From: Bacteroidales bacterium UBA5287
GTDB lineage: Bacteria > Bacteroidota > Bacteroidia > Bacteroidales > Dysgonomonadaceae
DNA length: 64,000 nucleotides
NCBI GenBank assembly: GCA_002411345.1
Contig: DHSL01000053.1
Location: 1-64,000 of the forward strand
Reading direction: 5' to 3'
The notes under the pieces are model-generated. The model did no database searches. It saw only the letters and a program-made list of their open reading frames with translations, and was not told the DNA's origin. How positions within the stretch are numbered: the stretch's first letter is position 1; the number at the start of each line of letters is the position of its first letter. Shown in pieces: positions 34,801 through 42,753 of this stretch. The position numbers were made by a program, and so were the translations under genes.

Positions 34801-35200
34801 ATTTGATTTTGGTATATTCTTCAATGGATCAGCAAAACGAAATATAATGACAGGATTAATGGATCCTTTTGGACAATCCGACAATAACGTTTTTAAATTT
34901 ATTGCCGATAATCGCTGGACAGTTGATAATCCCAATCCGAATGCCCTTTATCCACGTTTAGGATTGTTAACCACTGAGACTGCCAACAATAGTCACGGTA
35001 GTACTTATTGGATGAGAAATGGAAATTTCCTTCGTTTAAAAATGTTGGAATTCGGTTACAGTTTTGATCACGGACGAATATATTTGAGTGGTAATAATCT
35101 GGCTGTTTTTAGTCCATTCAAATTGTGGGATCCAGAACTTTCATGGAATTCTTATCCATTGCAACGTGTATTTAATATCGGTTTACAATTAAACTTTTAA
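31811..35200 (+). CDS. SusC/RagA-type TonB-dependent transporter with STN signalling domain
   Basis: A 1129-residue outer-membrane importer. The N-terminal basic and hydrophobic export signal (about 1-43) is followed by an STN domain (about 47-115, SLKLKNIKMIDAIKAVEKACNYKF), a carboxypeptidase-regulatory-like beta domain (about 130-205, ITGKVVDAENEEPLIGVTV) and the TonB plug (about 215-345, with LPTSSLTN-like and 'ESFSILKDASATAIYGSRGANGV'). The 22-strand barrel ends in aromatic QLNF. STN-containing SusC proteins signal through FecR anti-sigmas, and that pair lies directly upstream. It imports oligosaccharides or glycopeptides captured by SusD. Confidence 0.95.
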   Translation: MYEKQKKMKFNDQFIRDFRSLIRLGILVHVLLCYLIAPVKAYGQEDLASLKLKNIKMIDAIKAVEKACNYKFVYNNNEVNVDREITVNTENKNAETIVREIFAGYNITVENNTVIVSPSKTSINNLNSTQQSSRKRTITGKVVDAENEEPLIGVTVKLKGTNTGVVTDIDGNYSITINNKNDVLEFSYIGYLEQEMEVDNLAIIDVEMKTDNTQLDEVVVVGAGVQEKVSVTGAITSVQGKTLRMPTSSLTNAFAGQLAGVISMTTSGTPGAVSEFYIRGISTFGGRATPLIMLDDVEISAHDLNNIPAETIESFSILKDASATAIYGSRGANGVMLVKTKTGNHNERTKINVNLDNSINAPMNFPEFVDGATWMELYNEALLSRSPKANPRYSQERIDATRLGVNPYVYPDVNWKDVIFKDYAMNQRANLNVQGGGSKATYFMSVQTNHDTGLLNSRKVHSWDNNINNWGFNFQNNISYKLTPSTMIDLRMNTQIRQNQSGNYNPADLFGKMQAANPINFPVTFPEQEGDEHIRFGSSVLTSNFYRENIYATMLNSFKEVRESTINTSLKLYQGLDFITKGLSTTFLANFKNWSYSNYSRSIDPYYYRVVSDSYDPETNEYRIERLGTSGTEYISQSDIYKNGDQTFFLQGTVDYRRRFGLHDLAGMLLYTQREYKDNVLPHRNQGISGRFTYNYDDRYLAEVNFGYTGTERLAKGKRFEFFPAMSLGWILSGEEFFEPLTDVFSFLKLRGSYGLIGSDETGLYAGAAHYLYIDQVNLSAGGYGYTTGENLGNTLYGPQMINYAVQNAGWEKVKKMDIGVDMELFRSLNITADYFYDRRFDILLQREAWPESLGYYTAKPWANKGKVDNWGFEVSTNYHRQLSKDFLIELRGNFTYTQNKNVDVDDPIYRYPWQSATSKPLSRIEGFIAEGLFTSQEEIDNSPIQNLGSTPIPGDIKYRDITGNGIIDDEDRTMISEYGGVPRIQYGFGASLNYKKFDFGIFFNGSAKRNIMTGLMDPFGQSDNNVFKFIADNRWTVDNPNPNALYPRLGLLTTETANNSHGSTYWMRNGNFLRLKMLEFGYSFDHGRIYLSGNNLAVFSPFKLWDPELSWNSYPLQRVFNIGLQLNF

Positions 35201-35215
35201 ATTATCTTAAAGACA

Positions 35216-37135
35216 ATGAAACTAATAAATAAAATAAAAAGAGCAGGATGCATTTTATTGATAACAATATTGGGTTTTACTTCATGTAATTACCTTGATG
35301 TTATTCCTCCTGAACAAGCAGATCTGTCGGATGCCACAAAAGATTATAATTCAACTCTCGGTTTCCTTTATTCATGTTATGCAGGTTTAACGCACCCAAT
35401 GAGATATTCAACTATTGAAGCAGCTTCAGATGAATGGGTTTTACCTCCTTTGTGGGGTGAGCTTATGCATAGAATGGTCTATGACAATATCACCCCTAGA
35501 AGTCCGGGTGAATGGCGATGGGGTCAGAATTATCAATATATCGGTCAATGTCATCTTTTTCTAAAAGAGCTTGAAAATGCAACAGGTGTTACAGAAGAAG
35601 AGAAAAAAGAATGGGCAGCAGAAGCCAATTTTCTGTTAGCATATTATCATATGCAGGTTTTAACTTTATATGGACCATGTCCTATAACAGACAGCTATAT
35701 GTCAATGTCTGCGGATAATTCTGAATATCCCGGTCGTTCACATTTCGATTATGTTGTTGATTGGATTGTAGATAAAATGGATGAAGCATCTGAAATTCTT
35801 CCAGCCCAAAGACAACAAGAAGAATGGGGAAGAGCTACATCAACAATTGCTAAAGCTTTGAAATCTCGTCTACTAGTATATGCTGCATCTCCATTATGGA
35901 ATGGAAATTTTCCATATCCAGAATGGAAAAATGTGAATTATGAAACACCGGGATATGGATTGGAGCTTGTTAGTAGTGAATATGATCGTGCAAAATGGGA
36001 ACGAGCTTTAAGCGCAAGCTTAGATGCTTTAAATTACGCCGAGAATTCAGGTGGAAATGAATTATATAGAGATATTACTATGAATGATCGTGAAAATGTT
36101 CCATTACCATTTGTTCCCGGAGTTAATCCAGATACAGAGGAGGGTAAATCCTTTTTAGAAAAAGTATTATTAATGAGATATCTTGTTACCACTCGAACTA
36201 CAGAAGGCAATAATGAAATTATTTGGGGATTAGCAGATCAAGGTAATATGGTTCATGGTTCTATACCTCATTTTATTCAGTATCATAATAATGGAACTGT
36301 TATAGGTTATTACTCAGGTGTTTCGCCAATATTAAACACTTCGATCTCAAATTTCTATACGAAAAATGGAAAGCGTCCGGCTGATGATCCAAATTTTGCT
36401 CAAAAAGAAACATGGTTTCGTTCGGCAGGTGTATCCGGGCGTTCAGACATCATTACCTTTAACGTTGATCGAGAACCTCGTTTTTATGCTTGGTTTGCTT
36501 TTGACGGCGGCGATTATGGTTCTAAACTGGCTGATGGTTCTCCATTGAAAATTGAATTGCGTAATGCTGAAAGACAAGGTTATAATCCTTCCAAATTTAA
36601 CCGTGACAATAATGTAACCGGTTATTTTTCGCAGAAATATATAATGCCAAATCTTTCATTTAGTAAAATCGGTTCTTCGAATTTAGAAAGTAAGCCTAGA
36701 CCACTGATCCGTTTGGCAGAACTTTATTTGAATGTGGCAGAGTGTTATGCAGCTTTGGGTGACATGTCAAATGCAATTGAATATTTGAATGTAATTCGTG
36801 AAAGAGCCGGTGTTCCTGATTTAATGCCAACAGATGTAACTGATGAAATGACCATTGTTGATTGGGTTCGGAACGAACGATCTATTGAACTTTGGGGAGA
36901 AGGTCATCGATATTATGATGTCCGCCGTTGGATGATTGCACCTCAAACAATGGGACAAGGAATGAGATTAGGTTTGAATGCTTATGGAACCTTGAATCCT
37001 ACATTTGAAGAGTTTAATACAGTTGTGCCTGTAAATCAACCATTTGTATGGACGACTAGAATGTATTTATTACCTGTTTTTTATATTGAGGTATATAAAA
37101 ATCCACAAATGATACAATCTCCTGGATACAATTAA
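35216..37135 (+). CDS. SusD/RagB family glycan-binding lipoprotein
   Basis: A 639-residue surface lipoprotein, acylated at C24 (LGFTSC). The TPR-rich SusD fold is recognisable from NYLDVIPPEQADL at the start, LAYYHMQVLTLYGPCPI in the N-terminal half, 'IAKALKSRLLVYAASPLWNG', and the C-terminal RLAELYLNVAECYAALGDMSNAIEYLNVIRERAG followed by NERSIELWGEGHRYYDVRRW. It acts as a lid over the SusC barrel. The gap from susC is 15 bases, so it is cotranscribed. Confidence 0.95.
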   Translation: MKLINKIKRAGCILLITILGFTSCNYLDVIPPEQADLSDATKDYNSTLGFLYSCYAGLTHPMRYSTIEAASDEWVLPPLWGELMHRMVYDNITPRSPGEWRWGQNYQYIGQCHLFLKELENATGVTEEEKKEWAAEANFLLAYYHMQVLTLYGPCPITDSYMSMSADNSEYPGRSHFDYVVDWIVDKMDEASEILPAQRQQEEWGRATSTIAKALKSRLLVYAASPLWNGNFPYPEWKNVNYETPGYGLELVSSEYDRAKWERALSASLDALNYAENSGGNELYRDITMNDRENVPLPFVPGVNPDTEEGKSFLEKVLLMRYLVTTRTTEGNNEIIWGLADQGNMVHGSIPHFIQYHNNGTVIGYYSGVSPILNTSISNFYTKNGKRPADDPNFAQKETWFRSAGVSGRSDIITFNVDREPRFYAWFAFDGGDYGSKLADGSPLKIELRNAERQGYNPSKFNRDNNVTGYFSQKYIMPNLSFSKIGSSNLESKPRPLIRLAELYLNVAECYAALGDMSNAIEYLNVIRERAGVPDLMPTDVTDEMTIVDWVRNERSIELWGEGHRYYDVRRWMIAPQTMGQGMRLGLNAYGTLNPTFEEFNTVVPVNQPFVWTTRMYLLPVFYIEVYKNPQMIQSPGYN

Positions 37136-37153
37136 TTTAAGAAATAATAAATA

Positions 37154-38458
37154 GTGATGAAGAAAAAAATATTGCATATAATAATATGTTCGTTTTTATT
37201 ATTGGGTTATTCCTGTGAAAATTATGACGAACTTATCCCCAAAGAATATGAAAAGATTCTATCAATGAAAGAAGTAGGGGAACAAAACCTGATACTTTAT
37301 ACTACGGGTGAAGATGGAGCTTTTGAAGTAACAATAATGAAAGGTGGTAAAACTCCAGAAATTAAAGCTGAAGCTGAAGTTGGAGTTATGAATGAAGATG
37401 AGCTCGCTGATTATTCCAAATTAGTAGGTAAGGAATATAAATTACTTCCTTCATCAATGTATGAAATACCTAATCCACAGGTAAACTTTACTACTGAAGA
37501 ACGATATCAGAACAGAAGTATATTATTTAAAACAACTGATATTAAAATGCTTTTGGACGCTGAACCTCAAACAAATTATGTATTGCCAGTAATGCTTACA
37601 AGTAATACTGATTCTGTGAATTCAGAAAAAAAACTCCTGATTTTGAAACCTAATGTTGTTGTTCCTGTTGTAACTTATGAAGAACTTGAATCAAGTATAG
37701 CTGTTAGCGGAGAGGGCGTAACATACGATTTTTATTTAACTCTTCCATTTGAAAGTTTATGGGATTTTGAAGCTACAGTGGAAGTTGATCCAAGTTCAGT
37801 ACCTTGGGATAAAATTTTACTACCATCAGCTACTTATACTATTGAAAATGGCGGAGCTGTATCTTTCAAGAAAGGCAGTCAAAAAAGTGAACCATTGAGA
37901 ATTACGATTAACAATGGCGACTTTTTTGGCAGTTCATATGTTATTCCAATCAAGATAACAAATATATCGTTACCTGGATTTGAATTCTCATCAAGTGTTT
38001 TTAAACTTTACGGTGCATTTAATAAAATTCCACTGACTCCTGGTATGTTATCGACTAATGCACAGGAATCTTCTGAAGGGCCAATAGAAAACTTGATTGA
38101 TGAAAATCCTGCGTCTTACTTTCACTCAGCTTATTCATATCCAGTTTCTGACGCGCACTATATACAAATAAACTTGAAGGAACCCATCACAAAATGTGGT
38201 TTTGATTATCAAAACCGTAATAATTTTAATGGTAAACCTATGGAATTTGGAATTATGGTAAGTAGTGATGGTGATACTTGGACAGAATTGGCCCATGTTG
38301 ATTCAGATTTACCTACCACAGCAGGTTCTAAATATTCGTCACCATTTTTTACAGCAACCCAGCCATTCTCATATTTTAGATATGTTGTGTACAAAACAAA
38401 TTCAGGATATTCACCTACGTTTTTTAGTTTGGCAGAATTTACACTTTTTGGTAAATAA
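37154..38458 (+). CDS. DUF1735 surface lipoprotein with discoidin (F5/8 type C) domain
   Basis: A 434-residue lipoprotein (lipobox LLGYSC, C21). Residues about 40-160 and 165-275 are two DUF1735-like beta-sandwich domains typical of SusE-position proteins in host-glycan PULs. Residues about 285-434 form an F5/8 type C domain (PIENLIDENPASYFHSAYSYPVSDAHYIQINLKEP, then FRYVVYKTNSGYSPTFFSLAEFTLFGK), which binds carbohydrate. It probably positions glycoprotein at the surface next to SusCD. It follows susD after 18 bases and is the last gene before the separately promoted GH109 gene. Confidence 0.9.
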   Translation: MMKKKILHIIICSFLLLGYSCENYDELIPKEYEKILSMKEVGEQNLILYTTGEDGAFEVTIMKGGKTPEIKAEAEVGVMNEDELADYSKLVGKEYKLLPSSMYEIPNPQVNFTTEERYQNRSILFKTTDIKMLLDAEPQTNYVLPVMLTSNTDSVNSEKKLLILKPNVVVPVVTYEELESSIAVSGEGVTYDFYLTLPFESLWDFEATVEVDPSSVPWDKILLPSATYTIENGGAVSFKKGSQKSEPLRITINNGDFFGSSYVIPIKITNISLPGFEFSSSVFKLYGAFNKIPLTPGMLSTNAQESSEGPIENLIDENPASYFHSAYSYPVSDAHYIQINLKEPITKCGFDYQNRNNFNGKPMEFGIMVSSDGDTWTELAHVDSDLPTTAGSKYSSPFFTATQPFSYFRYVVYKTNSGYSPTFFSLAEFTLFGK

Positions 38459-38499
38459 ATAAAGAACCTGTTTTATTTAAAGTTCTTAAAATTATTTCT

Positions 38500-38507
38500 T
38501 AACTTTG
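38500..38507 (+). promoter_or_regulatory. Candidate -7 element for the GH109 gene
   Basis: TAACTTTG fits TAnnTTTG. It lies 110 bases before the GH109 ATG and upstream of the inverted repeat at 38530-38571, so the repeat would be in the mRNA leader. No -33 TTTG is apparent. Confidence 0.45.
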
Positions 38508-38529
38508 TGACATAAGTAGTGTTGTTTTT

Positions 38530-38571
38530 AATTTCTTTATCGGAAACGATTTTCTTTTCGATAAAGAAATT
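38530..38571 (+). repeat. 13-bp perfect inverted repeat in the GH109 leader
   Basis: AATTTCTTTATCG at 38530-38542 and its exact reverse complement at 38559-38571 are separated by 16 bases. It would fold into a long hairpin in the leader mRNA; there is no clean U-run after it, so it is not a standard terminator. It could equally be an operator. Confidence 0.6.
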
Positions 38572-38616
38572 TTAATATAAAATATAAATTCAATTAAATA
38601 ATTTAAAAACAAGTTT

Positions 38617-40035
38617 ATGAAGAAATTGATTAATTTATTGATGGTTTTGGCCCTTATACTATCGGGTTGTAACACATCAAAAATGTACAAAAAAAATGAA
38701 TATAAAGCTTTTCAGCCAATTCAAACTAATGTACCCGTTCGTCCTAAAGGTCAGAAACATGTTTTAGGTCTGACTGTTCCTAAAATTGAAACTGTTCGTG
38801 TAGGTTTTATTGGATTAGGTATGCGAGGTCCCGGTGCAGTGAATCGTTTTACTAATATTCCAGGTACTGAAATTGTTGCTTTATGTGATATATATCCTGA
38901 AAGAGTTGAAAATACTCAAAAGATTCTTGAAAAAGCTGGCTTTCCTCGTGCAGCAGAATACAGCGGTAGTGAAGATGCTTGGAAAAAACTATGTGAACGT
39001 GATGATATTGATCTTGTTTATATTGTAACCGATTGGAAAAATCATGCAGATATGATGATTTATGCTATGGAGCATGGCAAACATGTTGCATGTGAAGTTC
39101 CAGCTGCGATGACTTTAGATGAAATATGGAGAGTTATTAATACAGCAGAAAAGACTCAAAAACATTGTATACAATTGGAAAACTGTGTATATGATTTTTT
39201 TGAATTGACGACTCTTAATATGGCTCAAAAAGGACTTTTTGGTGAGATTTTACATGCAGAAGGCGCCTATATCCATAATCTTGCTGAATTTTGGGATTAT
39301 TATGAAGGTGATTGGCGAATGGAGTTTAATAAAGAATTTAGAGGAGACGTTTACGCCACTCATGGAATGGGTCCAGCTTGTCAAGTATTAGATATTCATC
39401 GTGGTGACAAAATGAATTATTTAGTATCAATGGATAATAAACCCGTAAATATTCCTGAATATTTAATTGAAAAAAGAGGTTTAAGTCCTGATAGTGCATA
39501 CGATTTTCAAAATGGTCAAAACACTATGACAATAATTCGTACAGAAAACGGAAAGACTATGCATATTCAGCATGATGTTTCTTCACCTCGTCCTTATAGT
39601 CGTATGTATCAAGTAAGTGGATCTAAAGGTTTTGCTCAGAAATATCCAATAGAAGGATATGCACTTGATGGTAATGAATTGAAAGATGGAAATCCTGATC
39701 TGGAAAATTTAAGTTCTCATGCTTTTGTTTCTAATGATGTAAAAAATGAGTTGATGGAAAAGTATAAACACCCAATTCACCAAGAATTAGAAGAGATTGC
39801 AAAGAAAGTTGGTGGTCACGGAGGTATGGATTTTATCATGGATTACAGACTTGTTTATTGTCTGCAAAACGGTCTTCCACTTGATATGGATGTATATGAT
39901 CTTGCTGAATGGTGTTGTTTAGCTGATTTGGGACGTATTTCAATTGAAAACAATAGTGCTCCTGTTGCTATTCCTGATTTTACAAGAGGTCATTGGAATG
40001 ATATAAAAGGATATAGACATGCATTTGTAAAATAA
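38617..40035 (+). CDS. GH109-type NAD-dependent glycosidase (Gfo/Idh/MocA fold), probable alpha-N-acetylgalactosaminidase
   Basis: A 472-residue predicted lipoprotein (SGC lipobox, C18, no twin arginine). The Rossmann NAD-binding motif is VGFIGLGMRGPGAV (about 68-81), followed by 'EIVALCDIYPERV' and KHVACEVPAAMTLDE. The segment YATHGMGPACQVLDIHRGDK and a following 'YDFQNGQNTMTIIRT' resemble GH109 enzymes, which remove terminal alpha-GalNAc by a NAD-dependent redox-elimination route, rather than generic sugar dehydrogenases. The setting beside an M60 peptidase and SusCD fits O-glycan (GalNAc-Ser/Thr) turnover. Alternative: another Gfo/Idh/MocA oxidoreductase. Confidence 0.85.
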   Translation: MKKLINLLMVLALILSGCNTSKMYKKNEYKAFQPIQTNVPVRPKGQKHVLGLTVPKIETVRVGFIGLGMRGPGAVNRFTNIPGTEIVALCDIYPERVENTQKILEKAGFPRAAEYSGSEDAWKKLCERDDIDLVYIVTDWKNHADMMIYAMEHGKHVACEVPAAMTLDEIWRVINTAEKTQKHCIQLENCVYDFFELTTLNMAQKGLFGEILHAEGAYIHNLAEFWDYYEGDWRMEFNKEFRGDVYATHGMGPACQVLDIHRGDKMNYLVSMDNKPVNIPEYLIEKRGLSPDSAYDFQNGQNTMTIIRTENGKTMHIQHDVSSPRPYSRMYQVSGSKGFAQKYPIEGYALDGNELKDGNPDLENLSSHAFVSNDVKNELMEKYKHPIHQELEEIAKKVGGHGGMDFIMDYRLVYCLQNGLPLDMDVYDLAEWCCLADLGRISIENNSAPVAIPDFTRGHWNDIKGYRHAFVK

Positions 40036-40054
40036 ACATTTAAATAATATTTTT

Positions 40055-40083
40055 AAAAGGTCGCATCAAGCGACCTTTTTTTT
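40055..40083 (+). terminator. Strong intrinsic terminator after the GH109 gene
   Basis: A 10-bp stem AAAAGGTCGC/GCGACCTTTT (40055-40064 and 40070-40079) with loop ATCAA, then a T-run to 40083. It closes the PUL transcript. Confidence 0.9.
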
Positions 40084-40239
40084 GTATAAATTACCATATT
40101 TACAATTATAAAATACAATATAATTTATAGCTAAATTCAGTATTTATAATCAGTTTTTTTATTATAAAATTCCATATGCATCAATTTTTTTGCTAATGAT
40201 ATTCATCATTGTTTTATTTATAAAGATTATTGAATAAAT

Positions 40240-40272
40240 TTTGGTTTTTCATAACTAAAAAACTTATATTTG
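40240..40272 (+). promoter_or_regulatory. Promoter for the sugar nucleotidyltransferase gene
   Basis: TTTG at 40240-40243 and TATATTTG at 40265-40272 are 21 bases apart, 27 bases before the ATG. The terminator upstream makes this a separate transcription unit. Confidence 0.65.
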
Positions 40273-40299
40273 TAGAAAGTTAAATAAAAATAGATTAAA

Positions 40300-41202
40300 A
40301 TGAAACCAACTCTTTTTGTACTAGCTGCAGGGATGGGCAGCCGTTATGGTGGACTAAAACAATTGGATGGAGTCGGCCCTAGTGGTGAAACAATAATGGA
40401 TTATTCAATTTATGACGCTGTAAATGCAGGCTTTGGCAAACTTGTTTTTGTTATAAGAGATACTTTTGAAAATGATTTTCGTGAAAAAATCGTAAAGAAA
40501 TATGAGAAAAAAATTCCTGTTGAACTAGTGTTCCAAGATATAAATAATTTACCAGAAGGTTTTAAGGCTCCCGAAGGAAGAGAGAAACCATGGGGAACAA
40601 ATCATGCTGTTATGATGGGAAAGGATGTCATTAATGAACCTTTTGCTGTTATTAATGCTGATGATTTTTATGGGCGTGAAAGTTATAAAGTACTTTGTGA
40701 TTTTCTCACTAAATTGGAAAATGTAAATGATGAATATTGCATGATTGGATATCGTGTGGGAAATACTTTGTCAGAAAGTGGTACTGTTGCTCGTGGTATT
40801 TGTGAAACAGATATTGATAGTAATCTAACCGGAGTAGTAGAGCGTACACAAATAAAGCGTATTGACGGAGTAGTTAAATATAAAGACGAAAATGATCAAT
40901 GGATTGAAATCGATGATAATACACCAGTATCAATGAATATGTGGGGTTTTACCCCTGATTATTTTCAATATTCTGAAAATTACTTTGTGAATTTTTTGAA
41001 AGAAAATGCTGAAAACTTGAAAGCAGAGTACTTTATACCCTTGTTAGTAAATGATTTAATCATTGAAAATAAAGTTAATGTTAAAGTTCTTGATACACCT
41101 TCTAAATGGTTTGGGGTAACATATGCTCAAGATAGACCTGAGGTGGTTGCAAAACTGCAAAAGCTTGTAGATGAAGGAGTTTATCCTTCTCCTTTGTGGT
41201 AA
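40300..41202 (+). CDS. Sugar-phosphate nucleotidyltransferase family protein
   Basis: A 300-residue cytoplasmic protein of the NTP-transferase (GT-A-like) fold. The N-terminal nucleotide loop LAAGMGSRYGGLKQLDGVGPSGETIMDYS is followed by 'KPWGTNHAVMMGKDVINEPFAVINADDFYGRE', where ADD is the likely metal-binding acid pair. MNMWGFTPDYF and PSKWFGVTYAQDRPEV are conserved in this subgroup. These enzymes make NDP-sugars from sugar-1-phosphates; the sugar is not deducible. The nearby galK and the absence of galT in the window make a Gal-1-P or GalNAc-1-P uridylyltransferase role an attractive but unproven guess. Confidence 0.82.
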   Translation: MKPTLFVLAAGMGSRYGGLKQLDGVGPSGETIMDYSIYDAVNAGFGKLVFVIRDTFENDFREKIVKKYEKKIPVELVFQDINNLPEGFKAPEGREKPWGTNHAVMMGKDVINEPFAVINADDFYGRESYKVLCDFLTKLENVNDEYCMIGYRVGNTLSESGTVARGICETDIDSNLTGVVERTQIKRIDGVVKYKDENDQWIEIDDNTPVSMNMWGFTPDYFQYSENYFVNFLKENAENLKAEYFIPLLVNDLIIENKVNVKVLDTPSKWFGVTYAQDRPEVVAKLQKLVDEGVYPSPLW

Positions 41203-41229
41203 TAATATTGTTTGAATTAAAACAACCAA

Positions 41230-42558
41230 ATGGTAATAATAGATATCATTGTTATTTTTCTACTTATTGTTCTCAATGGATATTTCGCTCTTTCTGAAAT
41301 AGCTGTTGTTTCTGCAAAAAAGACAAAACTTGAAGCTGAAAGAAAAAAGGGTAGTAAGGGTGCTGAAATGGCCTTGAAACTTCAATCAGATCCTGATAAT
41401 TTTCTATCGGCGGTTCAAGTTGGAATAACTTTGATTGGAATTATAAATGGTGCATATGGTGGTGCAACTCTGTCTGTTTATGTAGAACCTTTATTTAAAA
41501 GATTTTCGTTGACTGAACCATATGCATATACTATTTCTTTGGTAATGGTTGTTTTCTTAATTACATATGTATCGATAGTAATTGGAGAATTAGTTCCGAA
41601 AACCGCTGCATTAAATAACCCAGAGAAAGTTGCTGTGACGGTTTCAAGATCGATAAATGTGGTTAGTATTATTTTTTATCCTTTTGTTAAACTATTAGCT
41701 TTATCAACAAGTTTCTTAAACCGACTTATAGGATTGAAACCAAAAGAAGACAGGGTAACAGAAATGGAATTAAGAGCAATGTTGAAAACGGCTTCTCACG
41801 AAGGGGTGATTGATCTTGAAGAGAATATTATTCATGAACAAGTATTTTACTTTTCTGATAAAAGATCGATTCACATAATGACTCATCGTACTGAAGTTGA
41901 GTGGGTAGATATTTCAAGACCGAAAGATGAAATTATTAAAGAGCTTTTAGAAACTAAACATAGTAATATTTTAGCTTGTAAAAACCGGATAGATGATTTT
42001 GTTGGGGTTATTTCAATTCGAAACTTCTTGATGAAGCTAACAAAAAAAGAGGAATTTACTATTGATGAATTGATTTTTGAACCATTGATTGTTCCTGCTA
42101 CTTTGCGTGCTCAAAGAGTACTGGAATCGATGAAAAAAAATCGACAATTTATTGCAGTAGTCGTAGATGAATATGGAAGTTTAGAAGGAATTATTACATT
42201 GCATGATATATTTGAAAATATTCTTGGTACTATTCCCGAAGAATCAGATACTGATCCTTTGATTTTTATGAGAAACGAGTATTCTGCATTGATTAGTGGT
42301 GAAGCACCTATTGAATTGATTTCATATTTAGATGAAGATTTTATAGTTGATTTTGATGAAATAGATTATTCAACTGTTGCAGGATTTGTATTCTCTTCTC
42401 TTAACAAAATTCCTAGTGTGGGAGACCATTTTGTATTTGGAGATTTATATTTTGAAGTGATGGATATAGATAATAATAGAATTGATAAAGTGTTGGTAAC
42501 CAATATTAAAAAAGAAAAAGAAGCTAATGATAAAAGTAATTTCAACGAAAACAATTAA
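41230..42558 (+). CDS. CNNM/CorC-type hemolysin family membrane protein
   Basis: A 442-residue protein: DUF21/CNNM transmembrane domain (about 1-175, starting 'IIDIIVIFLLIVLNGYFALSEIAVVSAKKTKLE' with IVIGELVPKTAAL), a CBS pair (about 195-325, including FIAVVVDEYGSLEGIITLHDI) and a C-terminal CorC-HlyC domain (about 345-430, VAGFVFSSLNKIPSVGD). Relatives move or sense Mg2+ or Co2+; the name hemolysin is historical. The gap after the nucleotidyltransferase gene is 27 bases. No functional link to sugar use is evident. Confidence 0.9.
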   Translation: MVIIDIIVIFLLIVLNGYFALSEIAVVSAKKTKLEAERKKGSKGAEMALKLQSDPDNFLSAVQVGITLIGIINGAYGGATLSVYVEPLFKRFSLTEPYAYTISLVMVVFLITYVSIVIGELVPKTAALNNPEKVAVTVSRSINVVSIIFYPFVKLLALSTSFLNRLIGLKPKEDRVTEMELRAMLKTASHEGVIDLEENIIHEQVFYFSDKRSIHIMTHRTEVEWVDISRPKDEIIKELLETKHSNILACKNRIDDFVGVISIRNFLMKLTKKEEFTIDELIFEPLIVPATLRAQRVLESMKKNRQFIAVVVDEYGSLEGIITLHDIFENILGTIPEESDTDPLIFMRNEYSALISGEAPIELISYLDEDFIVDFDEIDYSTVAGFVFSSLNKIPSVGDHFVFGDLYFEVMDIDNNRIDKVLVTNIKKEKEANDKSNFNENN

Positions 42559-42560
42559 AA

Positions 42561-42598
42561 TTTAGATTAATATTAAAAAAAGTCAATATTAATCTAAA
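42561..42598 (+). repeat. 14-bp perfect inverted repeat after the CNNM gene
   Basis: TTTAGATTAATATT (42561-42574) and its reverse complement (42585-42598) enclose 10 bases, 2 bases past the stop codon. It is followed by A rather than T residues, so if it terminates plus-strand transcription it is a poor terminator; it may protect the mRNA 3' end. Confidence 0.55.
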
Positions 42599-42753
42599 AA
42601 ACAATCAATTAGATATGATTTTGAATTAAGAGAATGAAAAAGATGTTTTATAACATATTAAATAATTATGATATTTTAAAAAGTAAGTGTTACATTTACA
42701 CCGATTTTTAAAAGATCCAGTCTTCATACTTATTTTTAAACACCAAGAACGGA

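Noticed and set aside
38461..38488. Possible terminator after the DUF1735 gene (AAGAAC/GTTCTT)
   Set aside because: A 6-bp stem with a long loop and only a short A/T tail; too weak to call.
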